Part shown: piece by piece, positions 1 through 7,407 of the stretch
Position numbering within the stretch: position 1 is the first letter of the stretch
How the letters are laid out: the number at the start of each line of letters is the position of its first letter
Source of the DNA: Barnesiella propionica
GTDB taxonomy: Bacteria > Bacteroidota > Bacteroidia > Bacteroidales > Barnesiellaceae
DNA length: 39,797 nucleotides
Assembly (NCBI RefSeq): GCF_025567045.1
Contig: NZ_JAOQJK010000014.1
Location: 1 to 39,797, forward strand
Reading direction: 5' to 3'
Translations under genes and position numbers: made by a program
Notes under the pieces: generated by a model
Seen by the model: the letters and a program-made list of their open reading frames with translations, nothing else
Databases searched by the model: none
Told to the model about the DNA's origin: nothing

Positions 1-2
1 AG

Positions 3-767
3 CGAGACCCTTTGCTGAACCTGTTTACTTCCATTGACCCCCTTTGTGAGAAATATCCCTGGATCTCTCCCTATGCCGTGTGTGCCAATAATCCGTTGAA
101 GTATGCGGATTATAACGGAATGGATTGGTTTTATTACAAAGCCCCGGGAGAGGGTGAAGCGACCTATCATTGGCATAATGGAAGTGAATACACTCATGTG
201 TATAGTTATGTCGATACGGACGGAAGTTTTCAGGTAAATACGGTAAAACTAACCGGCCAGAAAGCAGTTGTGATATTTGACGGTTCGAGAAATGAACGGT
301 TGGCAAACGATAGAACGATAGACGGGAACGGAGCTATTAATGCAAAGGTAACGGTCTATGGCCCCGGTGGAGCAGATGACGTAAAGAATTATACGGGTTA
401 TACCATGACCTCGAATGCAGCCAGATGTACACCTATAGATGAAGGGGTCTATACGGCAACAAGGCGAGACTCACCGGGAAGTGGAGGAATTCCTAAATAT
501 TATCAGATATTTGAAGATGGTAAAGATAATATCCGAACGATGGATGGTGTGATAAATAATAATAGGCCAAGGCAACGCCGGGCTAACGGAGATGGTTATA
601 AAACAGAGATATTTATACATGCTACATCGAAGAAAGGGAGGGTATATGGGAGGACTTCCCTGGGTTGCTTATTAATTCATTTTGATCAATGGAATGATTT
701 TAATAAACAACTAAAAACGATTCCTCTAAACGTGCATTTTAAAGTTGTACTAAAAAGAACAAAATAA
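3..767 (+). CDS. RHS repeat protein, 3' end, with L,D-transpeptidase-like C-terminal toxin domain (5' partial)
   Basis: The frame is open from the window edge, so the start lies upstream. The first residues (FTSIDPLCEKYPWISPYAV, then NNPLKYADYNG) are the conserved end of the RHS core, after which polymorphic toxin domains begin. The following ~210 residues are the variable domain. Near its end it has His (618-620), 12 residues, then SLGC with Cys at 666-668. This Hx12SxGC layout resembles the active site of L,D-transpeptidase (YkuD/DUF2778-like) folds, which act on peptidoglycan. RHS proteins deliver their C-terminal domain into competitor cells. The gene ends 5 bases before a secreted protein gene, the usual toxin-immunity order. 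The RHS tail is secure; the enzyme class is inferred from motif spacing only. Confidence 0.85.
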   Translation, partial: RDPLLNLFTSIDPLCEKYPWISPYAVCANNPLKYADYNGMDWFYYKAPGEGEATYHWHNGSEYTHVYSYVDTDGSFQVNTVKLTGQKAVVIFDGSRNERLANDRTIDGNGAINAKVTVYGPGGADDVKNYTGYTMTSNAARCTPIDEGVYTATRRDSPGSGGIPKYYQIFEDGKDNIRTMDGVINNNRPRQRRANGDGYKTEIFIHATSKKGRVYGRTSLGCLLIHFDQWNDFNKQLKTIPLNVHFKVVLKRTK

Positions 768-772
768 TAAAT

Positions 773-1771
773 ATGAAAAAGAACCATGCATTTGTATTAT
801 TGGCTTTATTAATAACATTTACCTTATTCGGAGAAATAAAGGGCGGATTTATTCCATATGTAGAATTCGTACAGATAAACTTAGACAAAAATGATAGTTT
901 ATATACTTTGCATCGAATCTCTGCTGATTCGGGGAGTATATATGAGACTCGAAATATGCCGTTTTATTCCAAATCCGATGAGTTTCTTTACAATGGTGGA
1001 CGCGAACTTATACATACTTTTTTTAATAATGAAAACGCATATGCGTCTATTGGTGAAAATAATGATAGACAGTTTAATGTAAATATAGTGACAACAGATG
1101 CAGTTGGCCTTTCGCTATATGGAAACAATTTATCTGTTTGTACTAAAGTTAATAATAATGTATATGTTATGGAAATGGAAAAAGATACAAATAATGTAGT
1201 GATGGTATGCTCATTCAAAGAAAAAGATCGAGCGGATTCGGTCATAATTACTTATAAAAATAATAAATTTAGTTTAGAAGGCAATGCCGGAATCCTTCCC
1301 CGCTATATCTATTATCCGACAATAGAGGATATCAGTAAAACAGAATCGGAAGATTTGGTAATCCGTCTCCACATACAAGACCGAAAAACAGGTAAAAGAC
1401 GTACCATTAAGACGTACCGTGAACAGACCAGAACTTACTGGGAAGGCAAGGAAATGGTTTCTGCCCGGAATACGCAATGGATAGGTCCGGAGAGATTGAC
1501 ATTCATGACCATATGGTATGATCATAAAAGCGATTACCGTACGAATGTCACCATCTGGATGTATGACGTATCCGAAAATAAGCTAAAAATATTCCGTCGT
1601 TATAAACCTTTGCAACTGAATACGGGAATAAAATCCTATAGAATCTATGGAGACCGTACTTATTTTTGTACGGACGACGAAATCTTTTACCTGACTCCTG
1701 AAAATAAGAGGGTAGATATATATGTAACCAAAGGCCGGGAAATTATAGAGGATTTTACGATAGTCCGGTAA
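773..1771 (+). CDS. Secreted protein, probable immunity protein 1 of the RHS toxin
   Basis: 332 residues with an N-terminal signal sequence (MKKN, then a hydrophobic stretch to about residue 22) and no lipobox. The C-terminal half (about 165-332) is rich in alternating hydrophobic and aromatic strands, suggesting an all-beta fold. I do not recognise a named family. It starts 5 bases after the RHS stop codon, the usual place for the cognate immunity gene, and an exported immunity protein fits a toxin that would attack peptidoglycan in the periplasm. Closely similar to copy 4 over its whole length, to copy 3 at both ends, and to copy 2 only in the C-terminal half. The immunity role is inferred from position and co-variation. 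Confidence 0.75.
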   Translation: MKKNHAFVLLALLITFTLFGEIKGGFIPYVEFVQINLDKNDSLYTLHRISADSGSIYETRNMPFYSKSDEFLYNGGRELIHTFFNNENAYASIGENNDRQFNVNIVTTDAVGLSLYGNNLSVCTKVNNNVYVMEMEKDTNNVVMVCSFKEKDRADSVIITYKNNKFSLEGNAGILPRYIYYPTIEDISKTESEDLVIRLHIQDRKTGKRRTIKTYREQTRTYWEGKEMVSARNTQWIGPERLTFMTIWYDHKSDYRTNVTIWMYDVSENKLKIFRRYKPLQLNTGIKSYRIYGDRTYFCTDDEIFYLTPENKRVDIYVTKGREIIEDFTIVR

Positions 1772-1824
1772 CAGGTAGAAACGTATTTATGGGAATAATA
1801 TCATGAATATCAAATAAAAAGTCG

Positions 1825-1944
1825 ATGAAAAAGTATATTATTTTAATGCTTACCCTATTCTTTATTTCCTGCCATAATAGCAAGGAGGCCGGGCTAACGG
1901 AGATGGTTATAAAACAGAGATATTTATACACCGTACAAATATGA
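1825..1944 (+). pseudogene. Lipoprotein gene start, truncated by the junction (unit 1/2)
   Basis: Encodes a lipoprotein signal (MKKY, hydrophobic core, LFFISC lipobox) and then runs out of frame into the copied toxin tail, stopping at 1942-1944. The stop overlaps an ATG (1941) in the toxin-tail frame as ATGA, probably by chance. It is the 5' end of the gene found in fuller form at 5759. Confidence 0.8.
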
Positions 1945-2081
1945 CCGGAGCGGCCAGAGGTAATGTTTCGACGGGTTGTTTGTTACTTACTCCGAAAGGA
2001 ATGGAAGGTTTTCAGAGACAATTTCATGATTTCCCTGTAAACATTCATTTTAAGGTTGTAATACGACGTCGTATAAATTAA
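1888..2081 (+). pseudogene. Orphan RHS toxin C-terminus, divergent allele (CT2)
   Basis: From the GCCGGG junction the toxin frame is open to TAA at 2079-2081. It begins like the parent toxin (RANGDGYKTEIFIH) but then diverges (RTNMTGAARGNVSTGC...), keeping the Hx12SxGC spacing. There is no start: a TAG lies in this frame just upstream of the junction, and the preceding lipoprotein start is in another frame. It is thus a headless cassette whose sequence differs from CT1, CT3 and CT4. It ends 12 bases before its own immunity-like gene. Confidence 0.8.
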
Positions 2082-2093
2082 AATAATAGAGAA

Positions 2094-3095
2094 ATGAAAA
2101 AAAATCTCATATTGGTAGTATTAAGTATAGGATATGTCTTTTCATATTCACAGCATAAAATACTTGTTCCGTATATTGAAGCGGCGGTAAAAATATTGGA
2201 AAGCGATACAATCCTAATTGTACACAGATTTCCATTAGATAAAGGAAAAGAATGTGACTATCCTATAATAATCGAAAAAGAAAATAAATTATACAATAGC
2301 GATTTTGGATATAATGGAAGCAATCAGTTAATACATTCATTATATTCTCCTTCTAAAAGTTATAGTATTATAGGTATAAATAACGATATAAATTATAAAG
2401 TAGAGCCAATAACGGAATTTAAATTTGGTTTGTCATTATATGGACGTAATTTTATCGTTCAAGATAAAATTAGTTCTTATGAATATTGTCAACAAAATGA
2501 AAAATCTGATACTTGTGATGTAATAATGATATATTCATTTTGTAGTAAGGAGAAAATAGATTCAGTAAAAGCCATATGGAAGGATAATAAATTTAGTTTA
2601 GAAGGCAATGTCGGAATCCTTCCCCGCTATATCTATTATCCAACAATAGAGGATATCAGTAAAACAGAATCGGAAGATTTGATAATCCGTCTCCACATAC
2701 AAGACCGAAAAACAGGTAAAAGACGTACCATTAAGACGTACCGTGAACAGACCAGAACTTACTGGGAAGGCAAGGAAATGGTTTCTGCCCGGAATACGCA
2801 ATGGATAGGTCCGGAGAGATTGACATTCATGACCACATGGTATGATCATAAAAGCGATTACCGTACGAATGTCACCATCTGGATGTATGATGTATCCGAA
2901 AATAAGCTAAAAATATTCCGCCGTTATAAACCTTTGCAACTGAATACGGGAATAAAATCCTATAGAATCTATGGAGACCGTACTTATTTTTGTACGAACC
3001 ATGAAATCTTTTACCTGACTCCTGAAAATAAGAGGGTAGATATATATGTAACCAAAGGCCGGGAAATTATAGCGGATTTTACGATAGTCCGGTAA
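2094..3095 (+). CDS. Secreted protein, probable immunity protein 2 (divergent N-terminal half)
   Basis: 333 residues with a signal peptide (MKKNLILVVLSIGYVFSYSQ). Residues 1 to about 160 differ from the other three copies apart from scattered motifs (LYGRNF, FGYNGSNQLIHS), while about 165-333 are nearly identical to them, with the switch near KFSLEGN. The divergent half sits next to the divergent toxin tail CT2, so the two probably form a matched pair. The N-terminal half is then the likely toxin-recognising part. Lower GC in the divergent half suggests it came in from another allele. No named family recognised. Confidence 0.72.
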   Translation: MKKNLILVVLSIGYVFSYSQHKILVPYIEAAVKILESDTILIVHRFPLDKGKECDYPIIIEKENKLYNSDFGYNGSNQLIHSLYSPSKSYSIIGINNDINYKVEPITEFKFGLSLYGRNFIVQDKISSYEYCQQNEKSDTCDVIMIYSFCSKEKIDSVKAIWKDNKFSLEGNVGILPRYIYYPTIEDISKTESEDLIIRLHIQDRKTGKRRTIKTYREQTRTYWEGKEMVSARNTQWIGPERLTFMTTWYDHKSDYRTNVTIWMYDVSENKLKIFRRYKPLQLNTGIKSYRIYGDRTYFCTNHEIFYLTPENKRVDIYVTKGREIIADFTIVR

Positions 3096-3148
3096 CAGGT
3101 AGAAACGTATTTATGGGAATAATATCATGAATATGAAATAAAAAGTCG

Positions 3149-3301
3149 ATGAAAAAGTACGTTATTTTAATGTTTATCCTATTCTTTATTTCCTGCCATA
3201 ATAGCAAGGAGGCCGGGCTAACGGAGATGGTTATAAATTTATACATGCTACATCGGATAAAGGGAGGGTATATGGGAGGACTTCCCTGGGTTGCTTATTA
3301 A
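3149..3301 (+). pseudogene. Lipoprotein gene start, truncated by the junction (unit 2/3)
   Basis: Same lipoprotein signal and LFFISC lipobox as at 1825 and 5759, fused out of frame to toxin-tail DNA. The resulting 50-residue chimera stops at 3299-3301. Probably not functional. Confidence 0.78.
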
Positions 3302-3393
3302 TTCATTCTGGTCAATGGGAGGATTTTAATAAACAACTAGAAACGATTCCTCTAAACGTGCATTTTAAAGTTGTACTAAAAAGAACAAAATAA
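3212..3393 (+). pseudogene. Orphan RHS toxin C-terminus (CT3), with 9-base deletion
   Basis: The toxin frame runs from the GCCGGG junction to TAA at 3391-3393. Compared with the parent tail it lacks nine bases (codons for Thr-Glu-Ile before FIHA), so the frame is kept and the Hx12SLGC motif is intact. It shares the substitutions SDKG and HSGQWEDF with CT4. No usable start codon; headless. Confidence 0.8.
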
Positions 3394-3398
3394 TAAAT

Positions 3399-4394
3399 AT
3401 GAAAAAGAACCATGCATTTGTATTATTGGCTTTATTAATAGCATTTACCTTATTCGGAGAAATAAAGGGCGGATTTATTCCATATGTAGAATTCGTACAG
3501 ATAAACTTAGACAAAAATGATAGTTTATATACTTTGCATCGAATCTCTGCTGATTCGGGGAGTATATATGAGACTCGAAATATGCCGTTTGGTTCCAAAT
3601 CCGATGAGTTTCTATATAACGGAGGGCATGAACTTATACATAATTATTTTAGTAATGAAAAAACATATACAGCTATTGGAGAAAATAAAGGTAGGCAATT
3701 TTATACAGATTTGCGGACACAAAACTTTTCAGGTCTTTCATTATACGGTAGCTATTTTGCGATTTATACAAAAGAAAATGACAGCCAATATGCTGCGTTT
3801 GCCTATAATGATACTTGTATTGTGATGATATATAGATTTAATGATAAAATAAAAGTTGATTCAGTAAAAGCTATATGGGAGGATAATAAATTTAGTTTAG
3901 AAGGCAATGTCGGAATCCTTCCCCGCTATATCTATTATCCGACAATAGAGAATATCAGTAAAACAGAATCGGAAGATTTGATAATCCGCCTCCACATACA
4001 AGACCGAAAAACAGGTAAAAGACGTACCATTAAGACGTACCGGGAGCAGACCAGAACTTACTGGGAAGGCAAGGAACTGGTTTCGGACCGGAATACACAA
4101 TGGATAGGTCCGGAGAGACTAACATTCATGACCACATGGTATGATCATAAAAACGATTACCGTACGAATGTCACCATCTGGATGTATGATGTATCCGAAA
4201 ATAAGCTAAAAATATTCCGCCGTTATAAACCTTTGCAACTGAATACGGGAATAAAATCCTATAGAATCTATGGAGACCGTACTTATTTTTGTACGGACGA
4301 CGAAATCTTTTACCTGACTCCTGAAAATAAGAGGGTAGATATATATGTAACCAAAGGCCGGGAAATTATAGAGGATTTTACGATAGTCCGGTAA
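3399..4394 (+). CDS. Secreted protein, probable immunity protein 3 (mosaic)
   Basis: 331 residues with the same signal peptide as copies 1 and 4. Residues 1 to about 90 match copies 1 and 4, about 90-160 are different (for example KGRQFYTDLRTQNFSG), and about 165-331 match all copies. It is therefore a three-part mosaic, as expected from gene conversion. Its partner tail CT3 is almost the same as CT4, so the change in the middle segment is not mirrored in the toxin tail that remains. Starts 5 bases after the CT3 stop. Confidence 0.72.
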   Translation: MKKNHAFVLLALLIAFTLFGEIKGGFIPYVEFVQINLDKNDSLYTLHRISADSGSIYETRNMPFGSKSDEFLYNGGHELIHNYFSNEKTYTAIGENKGRQFYTDLRTQNFSGLSLYGSYFAIYTKENDSQYAAFAYNDTCIVMIYRFNDKIKVDSVKAIWEDNKFSLEGNVGILPRYIYYPTIENISKTESEDLIIRLHIQDRKTGKRRTIKTYREQTRTYWEGKELVSDRNTQWIGPERLTFMTTWYDHKNDYRTNVTIWMYDVSENKLKIFRRYKPLQLNTGIKSYRIYGDRTYFCTDDEIFYLTPENKRVDIYVTKGREIIEDFTIVR

Positions 4395-4447
4395 CAGGTA
4401 GAAACGTATTTATGGGAATAATATCATGAATATGAAATAAAAAGTCG

Positions 4448-4609
4448 ATGAAAAAGTACGTTATTTTAATGCTTACCCTATTCTTTATTTCCTGCCATAA
4501 TAGCAAGGAGGCCGGGCTAACGGAGATGGTTATAAAACAGCGATATTTATACATGCTACATCGGATAAAGGGAGGGTATATGGGAGGACTTCCCTGGGTT
4601 GCTTATTAA
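4448..4609 (+). pseudogene. Lipoprotein gene start, truncated by the junction (unit 3/4)
   Basis: Third truncated copy of the lipoprotein start (MKKYVILMLTLFFISC), running out of frame into toxin-tail DNA and stopping at 4607-4609. Confidence 0.78.
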
Positions 4610-4701
4610 TTCATTCTGGTCAATGGGAGGATTTTAATAAACAACTAGAAACGATTCCTCTAAACGTGCATTTTAAAGTTGTACTAAAAAGAACAAAATA
4701 A
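4511..4701 (+). pseudogene. Orphan RHS toxin C-terminus (CT4)
   Basis: Open in the toxin frame from the GCCGGG junction to TAA at 4699-4701. Full-length tail with the Hx12SLGC motif. Differs from the parent by about seven residues (TAIFIH, SDKG, HSGQWEDF, LETIP). No start codon in frame; headless. Ends 5 bases before immunity copy 4. Confidence 0.8.
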
Positions 4702-4706
4702 TAAAT

Positions 4707-5705
4707 ATGAAAAAGAACCATGCATTTGTATTATTGGCTTTATTAATAGCATTTACCTTATTCGGAGAAGTAAAGGGCGGATTTATTCCATATGTAGAAT
4801 TCGTACAGAAAAACTTAGACAAAAATGATAGTTTATATACTTTGCATCGAATCTCTGCTGATTCGGGGAGTATATATGAGACTCGAAATATGCCGTTTGG
4901 TTCCAAATCCGATGAGTTTCTATATAACGGTGGACGCGAACTTATACATACTTTTTTTAATAATGAAAACGCATATGCGTCTATTGGTGAAAATAATGGT
5001 AGACAGTTTAATGTAAATATAGTGACAACAGATGCAGTTGGCCTTTCGCTATATGGAAACAATTTATCTGTTTGTACTAAAGTTGATAATGATGTATATG
5101 TTATGGAAATGGAAAAAGATACAAATAATGTAGTGATGGTATGCTCATTCAAAGAAAAAGATCGAGCGGATTCGGTCATAATTACTTATAAAAATAATAA
5201 ATTTAGTTTAGAAGGCAATGTCGGAATCCTTCCCCGCTATATCTATTATCCGACAATAGAGGATATCAGTAAAACAGAATCGGAAGATTGGGTAATCCGT
5301 CTCCACATACAAGACCGAAAAACAGGTAAAAGACGTACCATTAAGACGTATCGTGAACAGACCAGTACTTACTGGGAAGGCAAGGAACTGGTTTCTGCCC
5401 GGAATACGCAATGGATAGGTCCGGAGAGATTGACATTCATGACCATATGGTATGATCATAAAAGCGATTACCGTACGAATGTCACCATCTGGATGTATGA
5501 CGTATCCGAAAATAAGCTAAAAATATTCCGCCGTTATAAACCTTTGCAACTGAATACGGGAATAAAATCCTATAGAATCTATGGAGACCGTACTTATTTT
5601 TGTACGGACGACGAAATCTTTTACCTGACTCCTGAAAATAAGAGGGTAGATATATATGTAACCAAAGGCCGGGAAATTATAAAGGATTTTACGATAGTCC
5701 GGTAA
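4707..5705 (+). CDS. Secreted protein, probable immunity protein 4
   Basis: 332 residues, differing from copy 1 (773) at only about a dozen positions, with the same signal peptide and length. It is the last unit of the array and is followed by the fuller lipoprotein gene, so by position it may be the ancestral downstream neighbour from which the array grew. It probably protects against the same toxin as copy 1. No named family recognised; the role is inferred from context. Confidence 0.74.
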   Translation: MKKNHAFVLLALLIAFTLFGEVKGGFIPYVEFVQKNLDKNDSLYTLHRISADSGSIYETRNMPFGSKSDEFLYNGGRELIHTFFNNENAYASIGENNGRQFNVNIVTTDAVGLSLYGNNLSVCTKVDNDVYVMEMEKDTNNVVMVCSFKEKDRADSVIITYKNNKFSLEGNVGILPRYIYYPTIEDISKTESEDWVIRLHIQDRKTGKRRTIKTYREQTSTYWEGKELVSARNTQWIGPERLTFMTIWYDHKSDYRTNVTIWMYDVSENKLKIFRRYKPLQLNTGIKSYRIYGDRTYFCTDDEIFYLTPENKRVDIYVTKGREIIKDFTIVR

Positions 5706-5758
5706 CAGGTAGAAACGTATTTATGGGAATAATATCATGAATATGAAATAAAAAGTCG

Positions 5759-6313
5759 ATGAAAAAGTACGTTATTTTAATGCTTACCCTATTCTTTATT
5801 TCCTGTCATAGTAACAAGGAGGCCGGGAGAACGATCGATTCTATAAAAGTATGGTAGTATTATAATGTTTTGTTTGAGAGAATAACAGCAGTTGATTGCC
5901 ATGAGATTATCTATTTGCCTGAAAAAGTAGATACTTTGGAGGATGAACGTTTTTTACCCACTTCGCAATGTATTCTTGAATCAATAATAACAGACAAAGA
6001 AGTTTTAAGGGAGATATTAATAGAATTAGATGAACGGAAAATATTAAAAAGTGATTATATGGATGCCCGGATGAAATGTTATATATCATATAGTGACGGC
6101 CAAATAGATTCTTTGTGTATAAGTAGTATTTCTAATTATGGAAATTATAACGGTCAACCTGTAAAGTTAACTAATAAACTCATATATCTTATCCGTGAAA
6201 ATTGCGGATTTTACAGATGGATAGGAGCGGACTATTTAAAATATTTTGATGAATTAAATGATACGACCTTTGTCAGAGAAAAAGTGAAATCCCGTTACGG
6301 CGGAGAATATTAA
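5759..6313 (+). pseudogene. Small lipoprotein gene interrupted by in-frame TAG
   Basis: Starts as MKKYVILMLTLFFISC (lipobox LFFISC) and continues to SIKVW, then TAG at 5855-5857. The same frame goes on to 6313 with a soluble-looking domain (FERITAVDCHEIIYLPEKV ... YGGEY). Without the TAG it would be a 184-residue outer-membrane-type lipoprotein. The downstream part could be re-started at TTG 5870, but there is no signal there and no clear ribosome site. The copies at 1825, 3149 and 4448 show it was adjacent to the immunity gene before the array grew. Possibly a further immunity or accessory protein; family unknown. Confidence 0.7.
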
Positions 6314-6333
6314 TTAAGTATTAATGATTTATT

Positions 6334-6396
6334 TCGGTTGATCGCCATGAGATTGTCTATTTGCTTTTATTGAATTTTGAAGAGGTAAAAAAATAA
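6334..6396 (+). pseudogene. Short echo of the lipoprotein gene
   Basis: Reads SVDRHEIVYLLLLNFEEVKK then stop, matching AVDCHEIIYLPEKV of the preceding gene. At base level 26 of 29 positions agree with the stretch near 5893. It is a decayed fragment of a second, related gene. Confidence 0.6.
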
Positions 6397-6495
6397 GGAG
6401 GGTAAGTTTGGCATGAATTTATTGGTAATTCTTAAATTTAAACTATTATATTGTTTTTCTTGAATATACGAGATGGTTGTTTTAAATAGATAAGT

Positions 6496-7194
6496 ATGAA
6501 AAAAAGTTTAGGGGTTGTTGTGTTGTTGTTCGTTTGTGCCTGTTTGTCGGCACAGAAAACCGATATTATGAAAGTGGCAAATCTGGAACGTTACGCCGGT
6601 AGTAATGAAAAGTTGTTGTCGCAGAAAGTGAAAAGACCTGTCGTTGTTTTTATGGGTAATTCCATAACGGAGGGATGGGTAAGAATACGTCCGGACTTTT
6701 TTTCTTCGAATAATTATATCGGCCGGGGTATTAAGGGACAAACCAGCTCCCAGATGCTATTGAGATTCCGCCATGATGTCTTGGCTCTTCATCCCGATAT
6801 GGTCGTGATTAATGCGGGGACGAACGATATTGCGGAAAATACGGGAGAATACGATCTGAATTTTACATTGGGCAATATAGAGTCGATGGCAGAGATAGCC
6901 CGGGCGAATGGGATAAAGGTGATTTTAACTTCGGTACTTCCGGCGGTAGTGTTCGGATGGAACCCGGATATTTCCGGTGTATCCGGGAAAATAGATGAAT
7001 TGAATCGTGAGATCAGGGCTTATGCGGAAAAAAGAGGTATTTTGTATGTCGATTACAATTCGGGTATGAGAAAGGATGACGGGGCGATGGTAAACGAATA
7101 TAGCCGTGACGGAGTACATCCGACCGGAAAAGGGTACGAAATCATGGAACAGAGGATAAAGCCTGTTATCGATAGCGTGTTAAAAGATAAGTAA
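6496..7194 (+). CDS. Secreted SGNH/GDSL-family esterase
   Basis: 232 residues. A signal peptide (MKKSLGVVVLLFVCACLSAQ) is followed by the SGNH blocks: GNSITEGW (block I, nucleophile Ser), GRGIKGQTSSQM (Gly block), NAGTNDIAEN (Asn block) and DGVHPTGKGYEIM (Asp-His of block V). The length suits a single-domain acylhydrolase. In this phylum such enzymes often remove acetyl or acyl groups from carbohydrates, but the substrate cannot be read from the sequence. It stands alone, between the toxin array and the phosphatase gene. The family call is firm. Confidence 0.92.
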   Translation: MKKSLGVVVLLFVCACLSAQKTDIMKVANLERYAGSNEKLLSQKVKRPVVVFMGNSITEGWVRIRPDFFSSNNYIGRGIKGQTSSQMLLRFRHDVLALHPDMVVINAGTNDIAENTGEYDLNFTLGNIESMAEIARANGIKVILTSVLPAVVFGWNPDISGVSGKIDELNREIRAYAEKRGILYVDYNSGMRKDDGAMVNEYSRDGVHPTGKGYEIMEQRIKPVIDSVLKDK

Positions 7195-7218
7195 TAATTA
7201 TGATTTTGGCAGAAAACA

Positions 7219-7249
7219 AGAAGCCTTTTATATTATTTGAAAAGCTTCT
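7219..7249 (+). terminator. Hairpin after the SGNH gene
   Basis: AGAAGCCTTTT pairs with AAAAGCTTCT with one bulged base. There is no clear T-run, so termination is only likely. Confidence 0.4.
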
Positions 7250-7331
7250 ATTGGAATGAGTATTGTACCGTTTGTTTTTGTTTTGTAGTGCTTTATTTTG
7301 TTTATTTAACAATGTGTTGTTCTTATAATTA

Positions 7332-7362
7332 TTTGGAAAGTATTTTAAATATTTTATCTTTA
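7332..7362 (+). promoter_or_regulatory. Bacteroidales-type promoter for the phosphatase gene
   Basis: TTTG (7332-7335), 19 bases, TATCTTTA (7355-7362), one mismatch to TAnnTTTG. It lies 45 bases before the chosen start at 7408 and inside the longer open frame, which argues against any start upstream of it. Confidence 0.65.
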
Positions 7363-7407
7363 CGCTTGATATATATTAAATATAACAGCCTTAAATCTAT
7401 TTATGTA

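Larger units (their letters stand above)
577..5827 (+). repeat. Four-unit tandem array of toxin tail + immunity gene + lipoprotein start
   Basis: GCCGGG occurs at 577, 1888, 3212, 4511 and 5822, giving units of 1311, 1324, 1299 and 1311 bases. Each unit runs from the last ~190 bases of the RHS toxin gene, through one immunity-like gene (773, 2094, 3399, 4707), to the first ~65 bases of a lipoprotein gene (1825, 3149, 4448, 5759). At inner junctions the lipoprotein start is fused to the toxin tail. At the outer ends the same six bases sit in intact RHS sequence (577) and in the fuller lipoprotein gene (5822). The array is therefore best explained by tandem duplication through this short homology. 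Confidence 0.92.

Noticed and set aside
1941..2081. Toxin tail 2 translated from the ATGA overlap
   Set aside because: The ATG lies after the catalytic His, so the product would lack the active site; the overlap is likely chance.
577..5827. Array as an insertion sequence, integron or CRISPR
   Set aside because: No transposase, terminal inverted repeats, integrase or short regular repeats; the units are whole genes with junctions in GCCGGG.
7237..7407. Longer N-terminus for the phosphatase (TTG start at 7237)
   Set aside because: A good promoter lies at 7332-7362 inside it and a normal signal peptide begins at ATG 7408.
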